A stretch of DNA of 64,000 nt from Sphingomonas sp. GTDB taxonomy: Bacteria > Pseudomonadota > Alphaproteobacteria > Sphingomonadales > Sphingomonadaceae. The stretch is taken from NCBI GenBank assembly GCA_021732445.1, contig JAKFUZ010000001.1, positions 166,529 to 230,528 on the forward strand. The letters are read 5' to 3'. Made by a program: the position numbers and the translations under genes. Under the pieces are notes generated by a model that was given only the letters and a program-made list of their open reading frames with translations, had not been told where the DNA came from and ran no database searches. Shown in pieces: positions 51,163 through 58,788 of the stretch (position 1 is the first letter of the stretch; each line of letters opens with the position of its first letter).

Positions 51163-52115
51163 GCCGACACATCAACGCAGCTTTGGTGCAGGCGGCCGCG
51201 ATCCCGCTCGCGATTACCGACGGGATTGCCGCACTGGTCCCTCATGTTGCGCGCGCGGTCGATGCAGGGGCCGATATCGTCGCCTTTGGCGAGACGTTTC
51301 TGGGTGGGTATCCGATCTGGCTCGATGAGGCGCCGGGGGCAGCGCTGTGGGACAATCCGGGCACGCAGGCGCTCCACGCCATCTTGCTGGAACAGTCGGT
51401 GCGCGGGGCGGCCGATCCGCGGTTGGAGCCGCTGCAAAAGCTGGTAGACGCCTCGGGCATCATCGTGTGTGTCGGGGCGCATGAGCGCGTCCGCTCCAGC
51501 CTGACCAACACCCAGTTCCTCTTCCGGCCGAACCAGCCGGCGCTTCCCCATCGCAAGCTCGTGCCAACGCATGGCGAGCGGCTCATCTGGGCGCGCGGCG
51601 ACGGCGCCACGCTTGACGTGCACCAGGCGGGCTGGGGTGCCGTTGGCCAGCTCATCTGCTGGGAACATTGGATGCCGTTTGCACGCGCGACCATGCACCA
51701 TGCCGGTGAGGTGATCCACTGCGCGGCATGGCCCACGGTGCGCGACGTGCACGCGCTTGCCTCGCGCCATTATGCATTTGAGGGCCAGTGCTTCGTGCTG
51801 GCGGCGGGCACGGTGATGCACCGCGCCGACCTGCTCGACGGGCTCGCGCGCGCCGGAGGCGATGCCGATGCCGAAGCGCTGTTGCGCAGCATTGCCGATG
51901 CGCAGCTCCAGTTTGGCGGCAGCGCCATCATCGCGCCCGATGCAAGCGTGATCGCGCAGGCAGGCGATGCCGAGGAAATGCTGGTCGCCAAGCTTGATCT
52001 TGCCGCCATCGGGCGGGGCCTGACCGCGCTGGACACCGATGGCCATTATGCCCGCCCCGACATTTTCGAACTGACGGTCAACCGACGCGCAACACCGGGC
52101 ATCGTCGGCGGCTAA
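51159..52115 (+). CDS. Nitrilase-family carbon-nitrogen hydrolase
   Basis: 318 residues with the nitrilase catalytic triad: E45 in VAFGETFLGGYPIW, K133 in LPHRKLVPTHGER and C167 in GQLICWEHWMPFARA. The GYP segment and LICWEH are typical of true nitrilases (branch 1) rather than amidases of other branches. It would hydrolyse a nitrile to the acid. The start overlaps era by four bases; the last four bases overlap the convergent sirtuin gene. Substrate unknown. Confidence 0.88.
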   Translation: MSRHINAALVQAAAIPLAITDGIAALVPHVARAVDAGADIVAFGETFLGGYPIWLDEAPGAALWDNPGTQALHAILLEQSVRGAADPRLEPLQKLVDASGIIVCVGAHERVRSSLTNTQFLFRPNQPALPHRKLVPTHGERLIWARGDGATLDVHQAGWGAVGQLICWEHWMPFARATMHHAGEVIHCAAWPTVRDVHALASRHYAFEGQCFVLAAGTVMHRADLLDGLARAGGDADAEALLRSIADAQLQFGGSAIIAPDASVIAQAGDAEEMLVAKLDLAAIGRGLTALDTDGHYARPDIFELTVNRRATPGIVGG

Positions 52116-52813
52116 CCGCCGAGCACCGCGTCTACCCATTGGGGCACCAATACACTGGCCGGGCCGTGGTGCGCTTCGTCGAAAAAAGGGGTGCCCGCCG
52201 ACGGTTCCAGGTTTAGCTCCAGCGTTTCGGCGCCGAAATGGCGGGCGAGCCGCACGAACCCGGCCGCCGGATACACCGCACCCGATGTGCCGATGGAGAC
52301 AAACAGCGCAGCGCGCGACACGGCAGCCTCAATCACGTCCATATGATAAGGAATTTCGCCAAAAAACACGATGTCGGGGCGAAGCGCCGGCGCACTGCAC
52401 GCGCCGCATGACGATCCGGGCGGCAGCGACGCGAGCCACGCCTGCCGGTGCCCGCACACAGCGCACAGCGCCGAGTTATGCGCGCCGTGCATGTGCAGCA
52501 AGCGCTGCGCCCCGGCCCGTTCGTGCAGATCATCCACATTTTGCGTGACGACGAGCAGGTCGCCCGCCCAGTCGCGGTCCAGCCGCGCCAGCGCCACATG
52601 CGCCGGATTGGGCGCCGCCCCCGCTATGGCCTCGCGCCGCAGGTCATAGAAACGGTGGACGAGCGCCGGATCGCGTGCCAGCGCCTGCGGCGTGCACACA
52701 TCTTCGATGCGCTGCCCTTCCCACAGCCCGCCCGGCCCGCGGAAGGTGGCGAGGCCGCTCTCGGCGGAAATGCCGGCGCCGGTTAGAATCACGATGCTGT
52801 CGGTGGGGCGCAT
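52112..52813 (-). CDS. cobB: NAD-dependent protein deacylase (sirtuin, CobB-type)
   Basis: 233 residues. NAD-binding ILTGAGISAESGLATFRGP, TQNVDDLHERAG, and the catalytic H109 in LLHMHGAHN. Zinc ligands are C117, C120, C136 and C139. Y56 and R59 in RFYDLRRE match the Tyr-x-x-Arg pair that lets class III sirtuins accept succinyl- or malonyl-lysine. It probably removes acyl groups from proteins in the cytosol. Its stop overlaps the nitrilase stop on the other strand. Confidence 0.9.
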   Translation of the reverse strand: MRPTDSIVILTGAGISAESGLATFRGPGGLWEGQRIEDVCTPQALARDPALVHRFYDLRREAIAGAAPNPAHVALARLDRDWAGDLLVVTQNVDDLHERAGAQRLLHMHGAHNSALCAVCGHRQAWLASLPPGSSCGACSAPALRPDIVFFGEIPYHMDVIEAAVSRAALFVSIGTSGAVYPAAGFVRLARHFGAETLELNLEPSAGTPFFDEAHHGPASVLVPQWVDAVLGG

Positions 52814-52926
52814 TTGCGTTGCATAATCCGGCGGCGGCGCTTGCGATAGCGCTGGTGCGGCGCGCGTAGTGTGTTATATATGCGCAACACTTGCCGCCGG
52901 TGCGGCGGTGCAGAAGGGCTTGGGCA

Positions 52927-53694
52927 ATGCGCTACGAAATTTCAGGCACCGTCATGCAGACAGTCTCCATAGATTTGGAGCGCGGCGAGCGATTGTTCAG
53001 CCAGACCCATGCGATGGCGTGGATGAGCGACGGCATCACCATGGATACACATACCGGCGGCGGGCTGTTCGCCGGCCTCAAGCGGGCGATGGGCGGGGGG
53101 AGCCTGTTCATCACCGATTTCACGGCGGACCAGCGCGCGCACATTGCGTTTGCGCCGCGCTTTCCGGGCCAGATATTGCCAGTGACGCTGCTGCCCGGCG
53201 AATCGCTCATTTGCCGCAAGGAAACATTCTTGTGCGCTGAGCATTCGGTAACGCTCGACATCGCTTTTCAGCAGCGGCTGGGTGCCGGGTTTTTCGCGGG
53301 TGAGGGGTTCATCCTGCAGCGGGTTACGGGGCCGGGCACGGTGTTCCTCGATCTGTCGGGCGAGGTTGTGCAGAAAACGCTGCTGCCGGGCGAGCGGCTG
53401 CTTGTGCATGCCGGGCATATCGGCATGCAGGACCCCAGTGTCACCACCGACATCCAAATGCTGCGGGGCTTTCGCAACATTCTGTTCGGCGGCGAAGGGC
53501 TGTTCCTGGCGACATTGACCGGGCCGGGGAAGGTGTGGCTGCAATCCATGCCGATCATGAACCTGGCCGAGGAAATTGCGCGCCACATGCCGGGTGAGGA
53601 TGGCGGCGGGCGCGGCGTTGGCGCGCTGGTTGGCGGCGGCGTTACGGGGGCGGCCATCGGCGGCATCCTGGGCGGTATTCTCGGATCGGAATAG
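52927..53694 (+). CDS. TIGR00266/AIM24-family protein with glycine-zipper tail
   Basis: 255 residues. The AIM24-like beta-sandwich pattern is visible: MRYEISGTVMQTVSIDLERG, AMAWMSDGITMDTH, GLKRAMGGGSLFITDF, and GFRNILFGGEGLFLATLTGPG. The last about 30 residues (GGGRGVGALVGGGVTGAAIG) form a glycine-zipper that could insert in a membrane or oligomerise. Biological role unknown. ATG 52927 has GAAGGG upstream. A TTATAT stretch lies in the gap before it, without a matching -35. Confidence 0.85.
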   Translation: MRYEISGTVMQTVSIDLERGERLFSQTHAMAWMSDGITMDTHTGGGLFAGLKRAMGGGSLFITDFTADQRAHIAFAPRFPGQILPVTLLPGESLICRKETFLCAEHSVTLDIAFQQRLGAGFFAGEGFILQRVTGPGTVFLDLSGEVVQKTLLPGERLLVHAGHIGMQDPSVTTDIQMLRGFRNILFGGEGLFLATLTGPGKVWLQSMPIMNLAEEIARHMPGEDGGGRGVGALVGGGVTGAAIGGILGGILGSE

Positions 53695-53789
53695 CCTGTT
53701 TTCGCTGTTATCGCCGGCCGCTTTCTGCCATTTCGCTAGCGCTGCAAAACGGCGACAGGGCGTGCCTGCGCCTGTGATTCGGAGTTGGC

Positions 53790-54518
53790 ATGACGGCAAT
53801 CGGCATCTTGGGCAGCGCGGGGCGGATGGGCCGGGCAATCGAGGCCGCGCTTGGCGATTTTGGCGCGGCACTGGCCGGTGGCATTGATGCAGGCGGTGAC
53901 CCGGCGGCGCTTGCCGACCGTGCCGATGTGCTGGTGGATTTCACGGTGCCGGCAGCGCTCGCCGCCAACCTGGCCGCCGCGCGAGCCGCTGGCAAACCGA
54001 TCCTCATTGGCACGACCGGCCTGGGCGCGGCGCATCACGCACTAATTGATGCAGCAGGCGCCGACATCGCGGTGCTGCAAACGGGTAATACCTCGCTCGG
54101 CATCACCTTGCTGACGCAGCTCGTGCGCGAGGCCGCGCATCGGCTGGGGAACGACTGGGACATTGAAATCGTCGAGATGCATCACCGTGCCAAGGTTGAT
54201 GCGCCGTCTGGCACTGCGCTGATGCTGGGCGAGGCGGCGGCGGCGGGCCGCGGGGTCGCGCTCGGCGATGTCAGCGTGATGGACCGGGCCGGGCTCTCCG
54301 GTGACCGGCCCGAAGGCACGATCGGCTTTGCATCGTTGCGCGGGGGCAGTGTGGCCGGCGACCACCATGTCATTCTGGCGGGCAATGGCGAACGGCTTGA
54401 ACTCACGCACCGTGCCGAGGAACGCGCCATCTTTGCCCGCGGCGCGCTGACGGCGGCGCTGTGGCTGATGGGCAAGCCGGCGGGGCGATATGCCATGGCC
54501 GAGGTGCTCGGGCTGTGA
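53790..54518 (+). CDS. dapB: 4-hydroxy-tetrahydrodipicolinate reductase
   Basis: 242 residues. It reduces the DapA product with NAD(P)H on the path to meso-diaminopimelate and lysine. Nucleotide motif IGILGSAGRMGRAIEAAL and VLVDFTVPAALAAN near the N-terminus; IGTTGL; catalytic His-Lys region in VEMHHRAKVDAPSGTALMLG. GGAG sits 6 bases before the ATG. It probably shares a transcript with nth, 31 bases downstream. Confidence 0.95.
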   Translation: MTAIGILGSAGRMGRAIEAALGDFGAALAGGIDAGGDPAALADRADVLVDFTVPAALAANLAAARAAGKPILIGTTGLGAAHHALIDAAGADIAVLQTGNTSLGITLLTQLVREAAHRLGNDWDIEIVEMHHRAKVDAPSGTALMLGEAAAAGRGVALGDVSVMDRAGLSGDRPEGTIGFASLRGGSVAGDHHVILAGNGERLELTHRAEERAIFARGALTAALWLMGKPAGRYAMAEVLGL

Positions 54519-54549
54519 TGCGCGCCTGCTGCCCGGTGGCGCCCGCGCG

Positions 54550-55203
54550 ATGAAGCGGGGTGCCATCATCGACTTTTACGCGCGGCTCGCAGCCGACAAC
54601 CCGCACCCGGAAACCGAGCTGGCGTTCGGCAATGTGTATCAGCTCCTTGTTGCGGTCGTGCTTTCGGCGCAGGCGACCGATGCCGGGGTGAACAAGGCAA
54701 CGCGGCAATTGTTCGCCGAGATCGAAACCCCGGGCCAGATGGTCGCGCTGGGCGAAGACGGGCTGAAGGCGCACATCAAGACCATTGGCCTTTTCAACAC
54801 CAAGGCCAAGAATGTCATTGCCCTGTCGCAGGTGCTGGTTGGCGCGCATGGCGGGCAGGTGCCGCAAGATCAGGCCGCGCTCGAGGCGCTGCCAGGCGTC
54901 GGCCGCAAGACCGCCAATGTGGTGATGAACTGCGCTTTTGGGGCAGAGACCTTTGCGGTCGACACGCATGTCTTTCGGGTGTGCAACCGCACGGGCCTTG
55001 CGGCAGGCAAAACCGTGCTCGCGGTGGAAACCAAGCTCGACAAGGCGACGCCGCAGCCCTTTCGCCGCCATGCGCATCACTGGCTCATTCTGCTCGGGCG
55101 CTATACCTGCAAGGCCCGCACGCCGGAATGCTGGCGCTGTCCCGTGGCTGATCTTTGCGCGTTCAAGCCCAAATCGCCTGCGCCCAAAGGCACGCCAGCC
55201 TGA
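54550..55203 (+). CDS. nth: Endonuclease III
   Basis: 217 residues; DNA glycosylase/AP lyase for oxidised pyrimidines in base-excision repair. The helix-hairpin-helix is LEALPGVGRKTANVV, with the catalytic Lys in it and the Asp in VDTHVFRVCNR. The [4Fe-4S] ligands lie in CKARTPECWRCPVADLC, spaced as in Nth. The ATG at 54550 gives MKRGAIIDFYARL; earlier in-frame starts lie inside dapB. Confidence 0.95.
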   Translation: MKRGAIIDFYARLAADNPHPETELAFGNVYQLLVAVVLSAQATDAGVNKATRQLFAEIETPGQMVALGEDGLKAHIKTIGLFNTKAKNVIALSQVLVGAHGGQVPQDQAALEALPGVGRKTANVVMNCAFGAETFAVDTHVFRVCNRTGLAAGKTVLAVETKLDKATPQPFRRHAHHWLILLGRYTCKARTPECWRCPVADLCAFKPKSPAPKGTPA

Positions 55204-55262
55204 GGCTGGCGCAGCGGCACTGGCGGGCGCGTCATCGCCCTTTCACCGCAGATTGCGGGGCA

Positions 55263-55279
55263 TCTGGCGCAACGCCAGA
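55263..55279 (+). terminator. Hairpin after nth, upstream of the first bufferin locus
   Basis: TCTGGCG (55263-55269) and CGCCAGA (55273-55279) form a perfect 7-bp stem with a 3-base loop, followed by a weak T-rich stretch. It lies 60 bases after the nth stop and 20 before the bufA2 promoter, which fits a transcription boundary. Confidence 0.5.
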
Positions 55280-55299
55280 AACATTTCGTTTACCCCTGC

Positions 55300-55327
55300 G
55301 TAACTTCCGTGTGCCCCGGCACGAATT
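55300..55327 (+). promoter_or_regulatory. Candidate ECF-sigma promoter of bufA2
   Basis: GTAAC (55300-55304) and CGAATT (55322-55327) are 17 bases apart and lie 42 bases before the bufA2 ATG. The same element, with the same 17-base spacing, precedes bufA1 at 58442-58469. The form resembles GTAACC/CGAA promoters read by ECF sigma factors such as Caulobacter SigF; the sigma factor here is not in the window. Confidence 0.6.
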
Positions 55328-55368
55328 CGCCGATGCCAGTTCGGCACCCCAAGTGGATGGAGAATCAT

Positions 55369-55650
55369 ATGAAGACCAACAAGTTCGCCGGTATCGCATC
55401 GGCTGCTGCAATGCTCGTAATGGCAGGCGCCGCTTATGCCGCCGATCGTCCCGCCGGCAGCACCGGCGCCGCGGTTGCCGCAGGTGACACGGTTCACTGC
55501 TACGGCGTCAATTCGTGCAAGGGCACGGCGGACTGCAAGAATGCAGCACATGAGTGCAAGGGCCAGAACGACTGCAAGAACCAGGGCTTCAAGGCCAAGA
55601 CCGCCAAGGCATGCATTGCCAAGGGCGGCGTGATCGGCGACCTGGGCTAA
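55369..55650 (+). CDS. bufA2: BufA2-type bufferin precursor peptide
   Basis: 93 residues, a RiPP precursor. A signal peptide (IASAAAMLVMAGAAYA, cut near residue 24) directs export. The mature part has six cysteines at 44, 50, 56, 63, 69 and 82 in a CYGVNSC, ADCK, ECKG, NDCK pattern typical of BufA2. In known bufferins an MNIO enzyme turns selected Cys into thiooxazole groups that bind copper. GGAGAAT precedes the ATG at 55369. The BufB and BufC genes follow. Which cysteines are modified here is not visible. Confidence 0.85.
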   Translation: MKTNKFAGIASAAAMLVMAGAAYAADRPAGSTGAAVAAGDTVHCYGVNSCKGTADCKNAAHECKGQNDCKNQGFKAKTAKACIAKGGVIGDLG

Positions 55651-55658
55651 ATGATTTG

Positions 55659-55686
55659 ACCCGGTCGGCCAGCGGGTCGGCCGGGT
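55659..55686 (+). promoter_or_regulatory. Hairpin between bufA2 and bufB, possible attenuator
   Basis: ACCCGG (55659-55664) pairs with CCGGGT (55681-55686), and further inner pairing extends it to about 10 of 12 positions. No T-run follows. Placed between an abundant precursor gene and its enzyme gene, it could lower readthrough or protect the bufA2 message from decay. Confidence 0.45.
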
Positions 55687-55731
55687 TACATCCCGGTCCT
55701 TGTGGGCCGATTATCGACGAGGCCGCCCGCC

Positions 55732-56589
55732 ATGCCCCACCCCTTGCCCCCGACGTTTGACGGTTTTGGCCTGGGCATGCGCCCGCCGCATTATGGCGAG
55801 TTTCTCGCCGGCGACGTCGATGTCGATTTCGTTGAGGTCATTTCCGAAAATTTCATGGTGGCAGGCGGCCGGCCGCTGCATGTGCTCGATCGGGTGCGTG
55901 AGCGATACCCGGTCGCGCTGCACGGCGTGTCGATGTCAATCGGGCGGGCAACAGGCCTTGACGGCGATTATCTCGCGCGGCTGAAAAAGCTTGCTGACCG
56001 GGTAAAGCCCTTGTGGGTTTCCGACCATTTGTGCTGGACGGGCATTGCCGGGTTCAACACGCACGACCTGTTGCCGGTGCCGCTGACCGAGGAGGCGCTT
56101 GACGTTGTTTGCGCCAATATCGCCCAGGCGCAGGATGTGCTGGAGCGCGCGCTCATCGTGGAGAATCCGTCCAGCTACGTTACTTTTGCCGATGACCAGC
56201 TCACCGAATGGGCATTCATGGCAGAAATGGCGTCTCGCACGGGCTGCGGCCTGCTGCTGGATGTGAACAATATCTATGTCAGCGCGACCAATCATGGCTT
56301 CAGCGCAATGGATTATCTTGATGCTATTCCAGCCGACCGCGTCCGCCAGATCCATCTGGCCGGCCACAGCGCGGGCCAGACATTGCTGATCGACACGCAT
56401 GATGCGCCCGTGCCCGACCCGGTCTGGGCCTTATACGTCGAGGCCAGCAAGCGCGTTGGCCCGGTCGCGACGATGATTGAGCGCGACGATGATATTCCGC
56501 CGCTCGCCTTGCTGCTCGATGAGTTGCGTGTCGCCAGAGACCTAAAGGCACGCGGCCCCGGCGCTCGCGAACTGATGGCCGTGGCATGA
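55732..56589 (+). CDS. bufB: MNIO (DUF692) maturation enzyme, first locus
   Basis: 285 residues. MNIO enzymes use two or three irons and oxygen to modify Cys in RiPP precursors. The TIM-barrel metal-ligand candidates are visible: H64 in VALHGVS, H99 in VSDHLCW, E144 in VENPSSY, D178 in LLDVNNIYVS, H208 and H212 in IHLAGH, and DTHDAPV. E250 lies in MIERDDDIPP. The ATG at 55732 is preferred over a GTG 30 bases earlier. It overlaps bufC by four bases. Confidence 0.9.
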   Translation: MPHPLPPTFDGFGLGMRPPHYGEFLAGDVDVDFVEVISENFMVAGGRPLHVLDRVRERYPVALHGVSMSIGRATGLDGDYLARLKKLADRVKPLWVSDHLCWTGIAGFNTHDLLPVPLTEEALDVVCANIAQAQDVLERALIVENPSSYVTFADDQLTEWAFMAEMASRTGCGLLLDVNNIYVSATNHGFSAMDYLDAIPADRVRQIHLAGHSAGQTLLIDTHDAPVPDPVWALYVEASKRVGPVATMIERDDDIPPLALLLDELRVARDLKARGPGARELMAVA

Positions 56590-57362
56590 GCCTGGCCGAA
56601 ACCCAGCAACGGTTTTGCGATTTTTTGCGGGATGCGCCAGGCATGCCGGCTGGCCGCGTGGGCACGCGCACGGTGGCCGGCCTGGCCATTTATCACAACG
56701 CCTATCGCGCGCAGCTCCGCACGACGCTTGGCGATCTGTTTGAGCGCACCTGGTGCTATCTGGGCGACGACGCCTTTTTTGCCGCGGCGGCTGTTCATAT
56801 TGAGCGCTGCCCGCCGAAAAGCTGGACGCTCGACGCCTATGGCGACAGTTTTGTCGACACGCTGCGCGCGCTGCACCCCGACGATGCCGAAATTGCCGAA
56901 CTGGCCTGGATTGAATGGGCGTTGCGGCGCGCGTTCAGCGGCCCCGATGCGCCGCCGCTCCCGCCTCAGTCGCTTGGCACCGTCGATTGGGACGGCGCGG
57001 TGCTTGGGCTTCACCCCAATCTCTATCTGGCGCCCGTCACCACCAATGCGGCCGCGCTTTGGGCAGGGCTTGCCGAAGGCGGCACGCCGCCGCCCGCCGC
57101 GGCGCTGCCCGGCGCGGCCGCCATTCTGGTGTGGCGCGACGGCCTGACGCCGCAGTTCCGCACCCTGGCGCCGGACGAAATGGCGGTTCTGGAAGGCGTG
57201 CGCTGTGGCACGCCCTTTGGGCAGGTTTGCCAGGCCGTGTTTGCGGGGCGTGACGAAGACGAAGCGGTGGCGAGCGTTGGCGCGATGCTTGCCGGCTGGC
57301 TGCGCGACGGGGTGATCGTTTCCGCCGACGCGCCGGAAAATGTTGCGGACACGCCGGCGTGA
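56586..57362 (+). CDS. bufC: DUF2063 partner protein of the bufferin enzyme, first locus
   Basis: 258 residues. The DUF2063 domain occupies the N-terminal half (AIYHNAYRAQLRTTLGDLFE, CYLGDDAFFAAAAVHI). In MNIO systems this partner recognises the precursor and presents it to the enzyme. The C-terminal half has a Pro/Ala-rich linker and a winged-helix-like part. The gene is flanked by four-base overlaps: ATGA with bufB and GTGA with the metallopeptidase gene downstream. Confidence 0.88.
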   Translation: MSLAETQQRFCDFLRDAPGMPAGRVGTRTVAGLAIYHNAYRAQLRTTLGDLFERTWCYLGDDAFFAAAAVHIERCPPKSWTLDAYGDSFVDTLRALHPDDAEIAELAWIEWALRRAFSGPDAPPLPPQSLGTVDWDGAVLGLHPNLYLAPVTTNAAALWAGLAEGGTPPPAAALPGAAAILVWRDGLTPQFRTLAPDEMAVLEGVRCGTPFGQVCQAVFAGRDEDEAVASVGAMLAGWLRDGVIVSADAPENVADTPA

Positions 57363-58324
57363 TCGGCCGCCGCGCGCTCCTTGCAGCAGGCGCGGCTATG
57401 GCACTTCCGGGCATGACGGGGCGGCTGGGCGCGCAGTCCTATGGCTCGCTTGGCGAGGTCGTCCGCGAGTTTGCGCGCCATCGCCCGATGCGGCTGAGCG
57501 TGGGTGGCGCGCATATCGACCTGGCGTTCGCCCAAGGCAGCAACGGCATCGACACGCCGCGCGTGGTCGACTGGGTGACACGCAGCGCGCGGGCGGTGAC
57601 GCACTATTTTGGCCGGTTTCCCGTGCCGCAGGTAAAGCTGCTCGTGGTGGCCGATGACAGCGCCGGTGTCGGGCACGCGACCACCTGGGGCTATGGCGGT
57701 GCGACGATCCGCATTGGTGTCGGCACGCAGGCCGCCGCGCTTGCCTTTCGCCGCGACTGGGTGCTGGTGCACGAGATGGTGCACCTTGCGCTGCCCAATC
57801 TGCCCGAAGAACAGGTGTGGGCGCTGGAGGGCAACGCCACCTATGTCGAGCCGGTTGCCCGGGTGCAGGCCGGCGATCTCGACCCGGCGACGATCTGGCG
57901 GGAGATGACCCTGGGCATGGTCAAGGGGCTGCCGCTGGCGGGCGATGAGGGCCTTGACCGAACCCATAGCTGGGCGCGCACCTATTGGGGCGGCGCCCTT
58001 TATTATCTGGTCGCCGATATCGACATCCTGACCCGCACCGGCGGCACTAAGGGGCTGCAACATGCCTTGCGCGCCATCAACCGGGCGAGTGGCGGCAACG
58101 GCACCGAATGGTCGATGGAACAGCTTGTCAAAACCGGCGACGCGGCAACCGGCGTCGATACACTGACCCGATTGTGGACACAGTGGCGCGACACACCGGT
58201 GCCGGTTGATCTTGTCCGCCTATTTGCCGATCTTGGCGTATCTGCCGGTGCTGAAGGCGTGGTGTTTAACGACGATGCCCGGTTGGCGAGCACGCGCCGC
58301 GCGATCACCTGGTCACGCGCCTGA
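57359..58324 (+). CDS. Exported HExxH zinc metallopeptidase, peptidase MA-like, coupled to bufC
   Basis: 321 residues from the GTG at 57359, which overlaps the bufC stop by four bases. The head [18 protein letters not shown] has a twin-arginine-like or Sec signal, so it is probably periplasmic. [16 protein letters not shown] supplies the zinc motif H138-E139-x-x-H142, and E157 in [13 protein letters not shown] fits the third ligand of gluzincins. The rest of the domain resembles peptidase MA proteins. I know of no bufferin locus role for such an enzyme; it could mature the exported peptide or act on a metal-stress target. No homologous gene accompanies the second locus. Confidence 0.72.
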   Translation: MIGRRALLAAGAAMALPGMTGRLGAQSYGSLGEVVREFARHRPMRLSVGGAHIDLAFAQGSNGIDTPRVVDWVTRSARAVTHYFGRFPVPQVKLLVVADDSAGVGHATTWGYGGATIRIGVGTQAAALAFRRDWVLVHEMVHLALPNLPEEQVWALEGNATYVEPVARVQAGDLDPATIWREMTLGMVKGLPLAGDEGLDRTHSWARTYWGGALYYLVADIDILTRTGGTKGLQHALRAINRASGGNGTEWSMEQLVKTGDAATGVDTLTRLWTQWRDTPVPVDLVRLFADLGVSAGAEGVVFNDDARLASTRRAITWSRA

Positions 58325-58441
58325 TTGCGTGCCTGTGCCCGGCGCATTGCGTCTGGCGCCATCAGCGTTGCCCGGTGGTGGAGCGGTGCCAGTTGCATTG
58401 CGTGCGGAGATGGAGCCGGCGGTCAATTTTCGCACCGCGCT

Positions 58442-58469
58442 GTAACCAAATAGCGGCATATCGCGGAAT
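58442..58469 (+). promoter_or_regulatory. Candidate ECF-sigma promoter of bufA1
   Basis: GTAAC (58442-58446) and CGGAAT (58464-58469) are 17 bases apart and lie 46 bases before the bufA1 ATG, within the 58325-58515 gap. It matches the bufA2 element except for one extra G in the downstream box. It implies that bufA1 can be transcribed independently of the first locus. Confidence 0.6.
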
Positions 58470-58515
58470 TGCGTCGTGCCACCAAGGGCATGACCAATTT
58501 TGGAAGGATTATCCA

Positions 58516-58782
58516 ATGAAGGCTCTTAACCTCACCGTTGCGGCGCTTGCCGTTTCCGCGCTCACTGTTGGCGCCGCCAATGCGCAGACGAAACCGGCGA
58601 TGGAAAAGTGCTACGGTGTGTCGAAGGCCGGCCACAATGATTGCAAGGCCGGTGCGGGCACGAGCTGTGCGGGCACGTCGAAGATCGACTATCAGGGCAA
58701 TGCCTGGAAGCTGGTCAAGGCCGGCACCTGCACCAAGATCAAGACGCCCAAGGGCTTTGGTTCGCTGACCGAAAAGGCATAA
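58516..58782 (+). CDS. bufA1: BufA1-type (DUF2282) bufferin precursor peptide
   Basis: 88 residues. Signal peptide [14 protein letters not shown], cut near residue 23. The mature part carries four cysteines at 32, 43, 51 and 72 in the DUF2282 pattern [23 protein letters not shown], and AGTC, with [10 protein letters not shown] between. This is the BufA1 family whose central Cys are converted in characterised bufferins. GGAAGGAT precedes the ATG. BufB starts 6 bases after its stop, with no hairpin, unlike the first locus. Confidence 0.88.
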   Translation: MKALNLTVAALAVSALTVGAANAQTKPAMEKCYGVSKAGHNDCKAGAGTSCAGTSKIDYQGNAWKLVKAGTCTKIKTPKGFGSLTEKA

Positions 58783-58788
58783 GCTGCC

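Noticed and set aside
52840..52926. TTGCGA and TTATAT as promoter of the AIM24-like gene
   Set aside because: The two boxes are about 27 bases apart, too far for a sigma-70 promoter.
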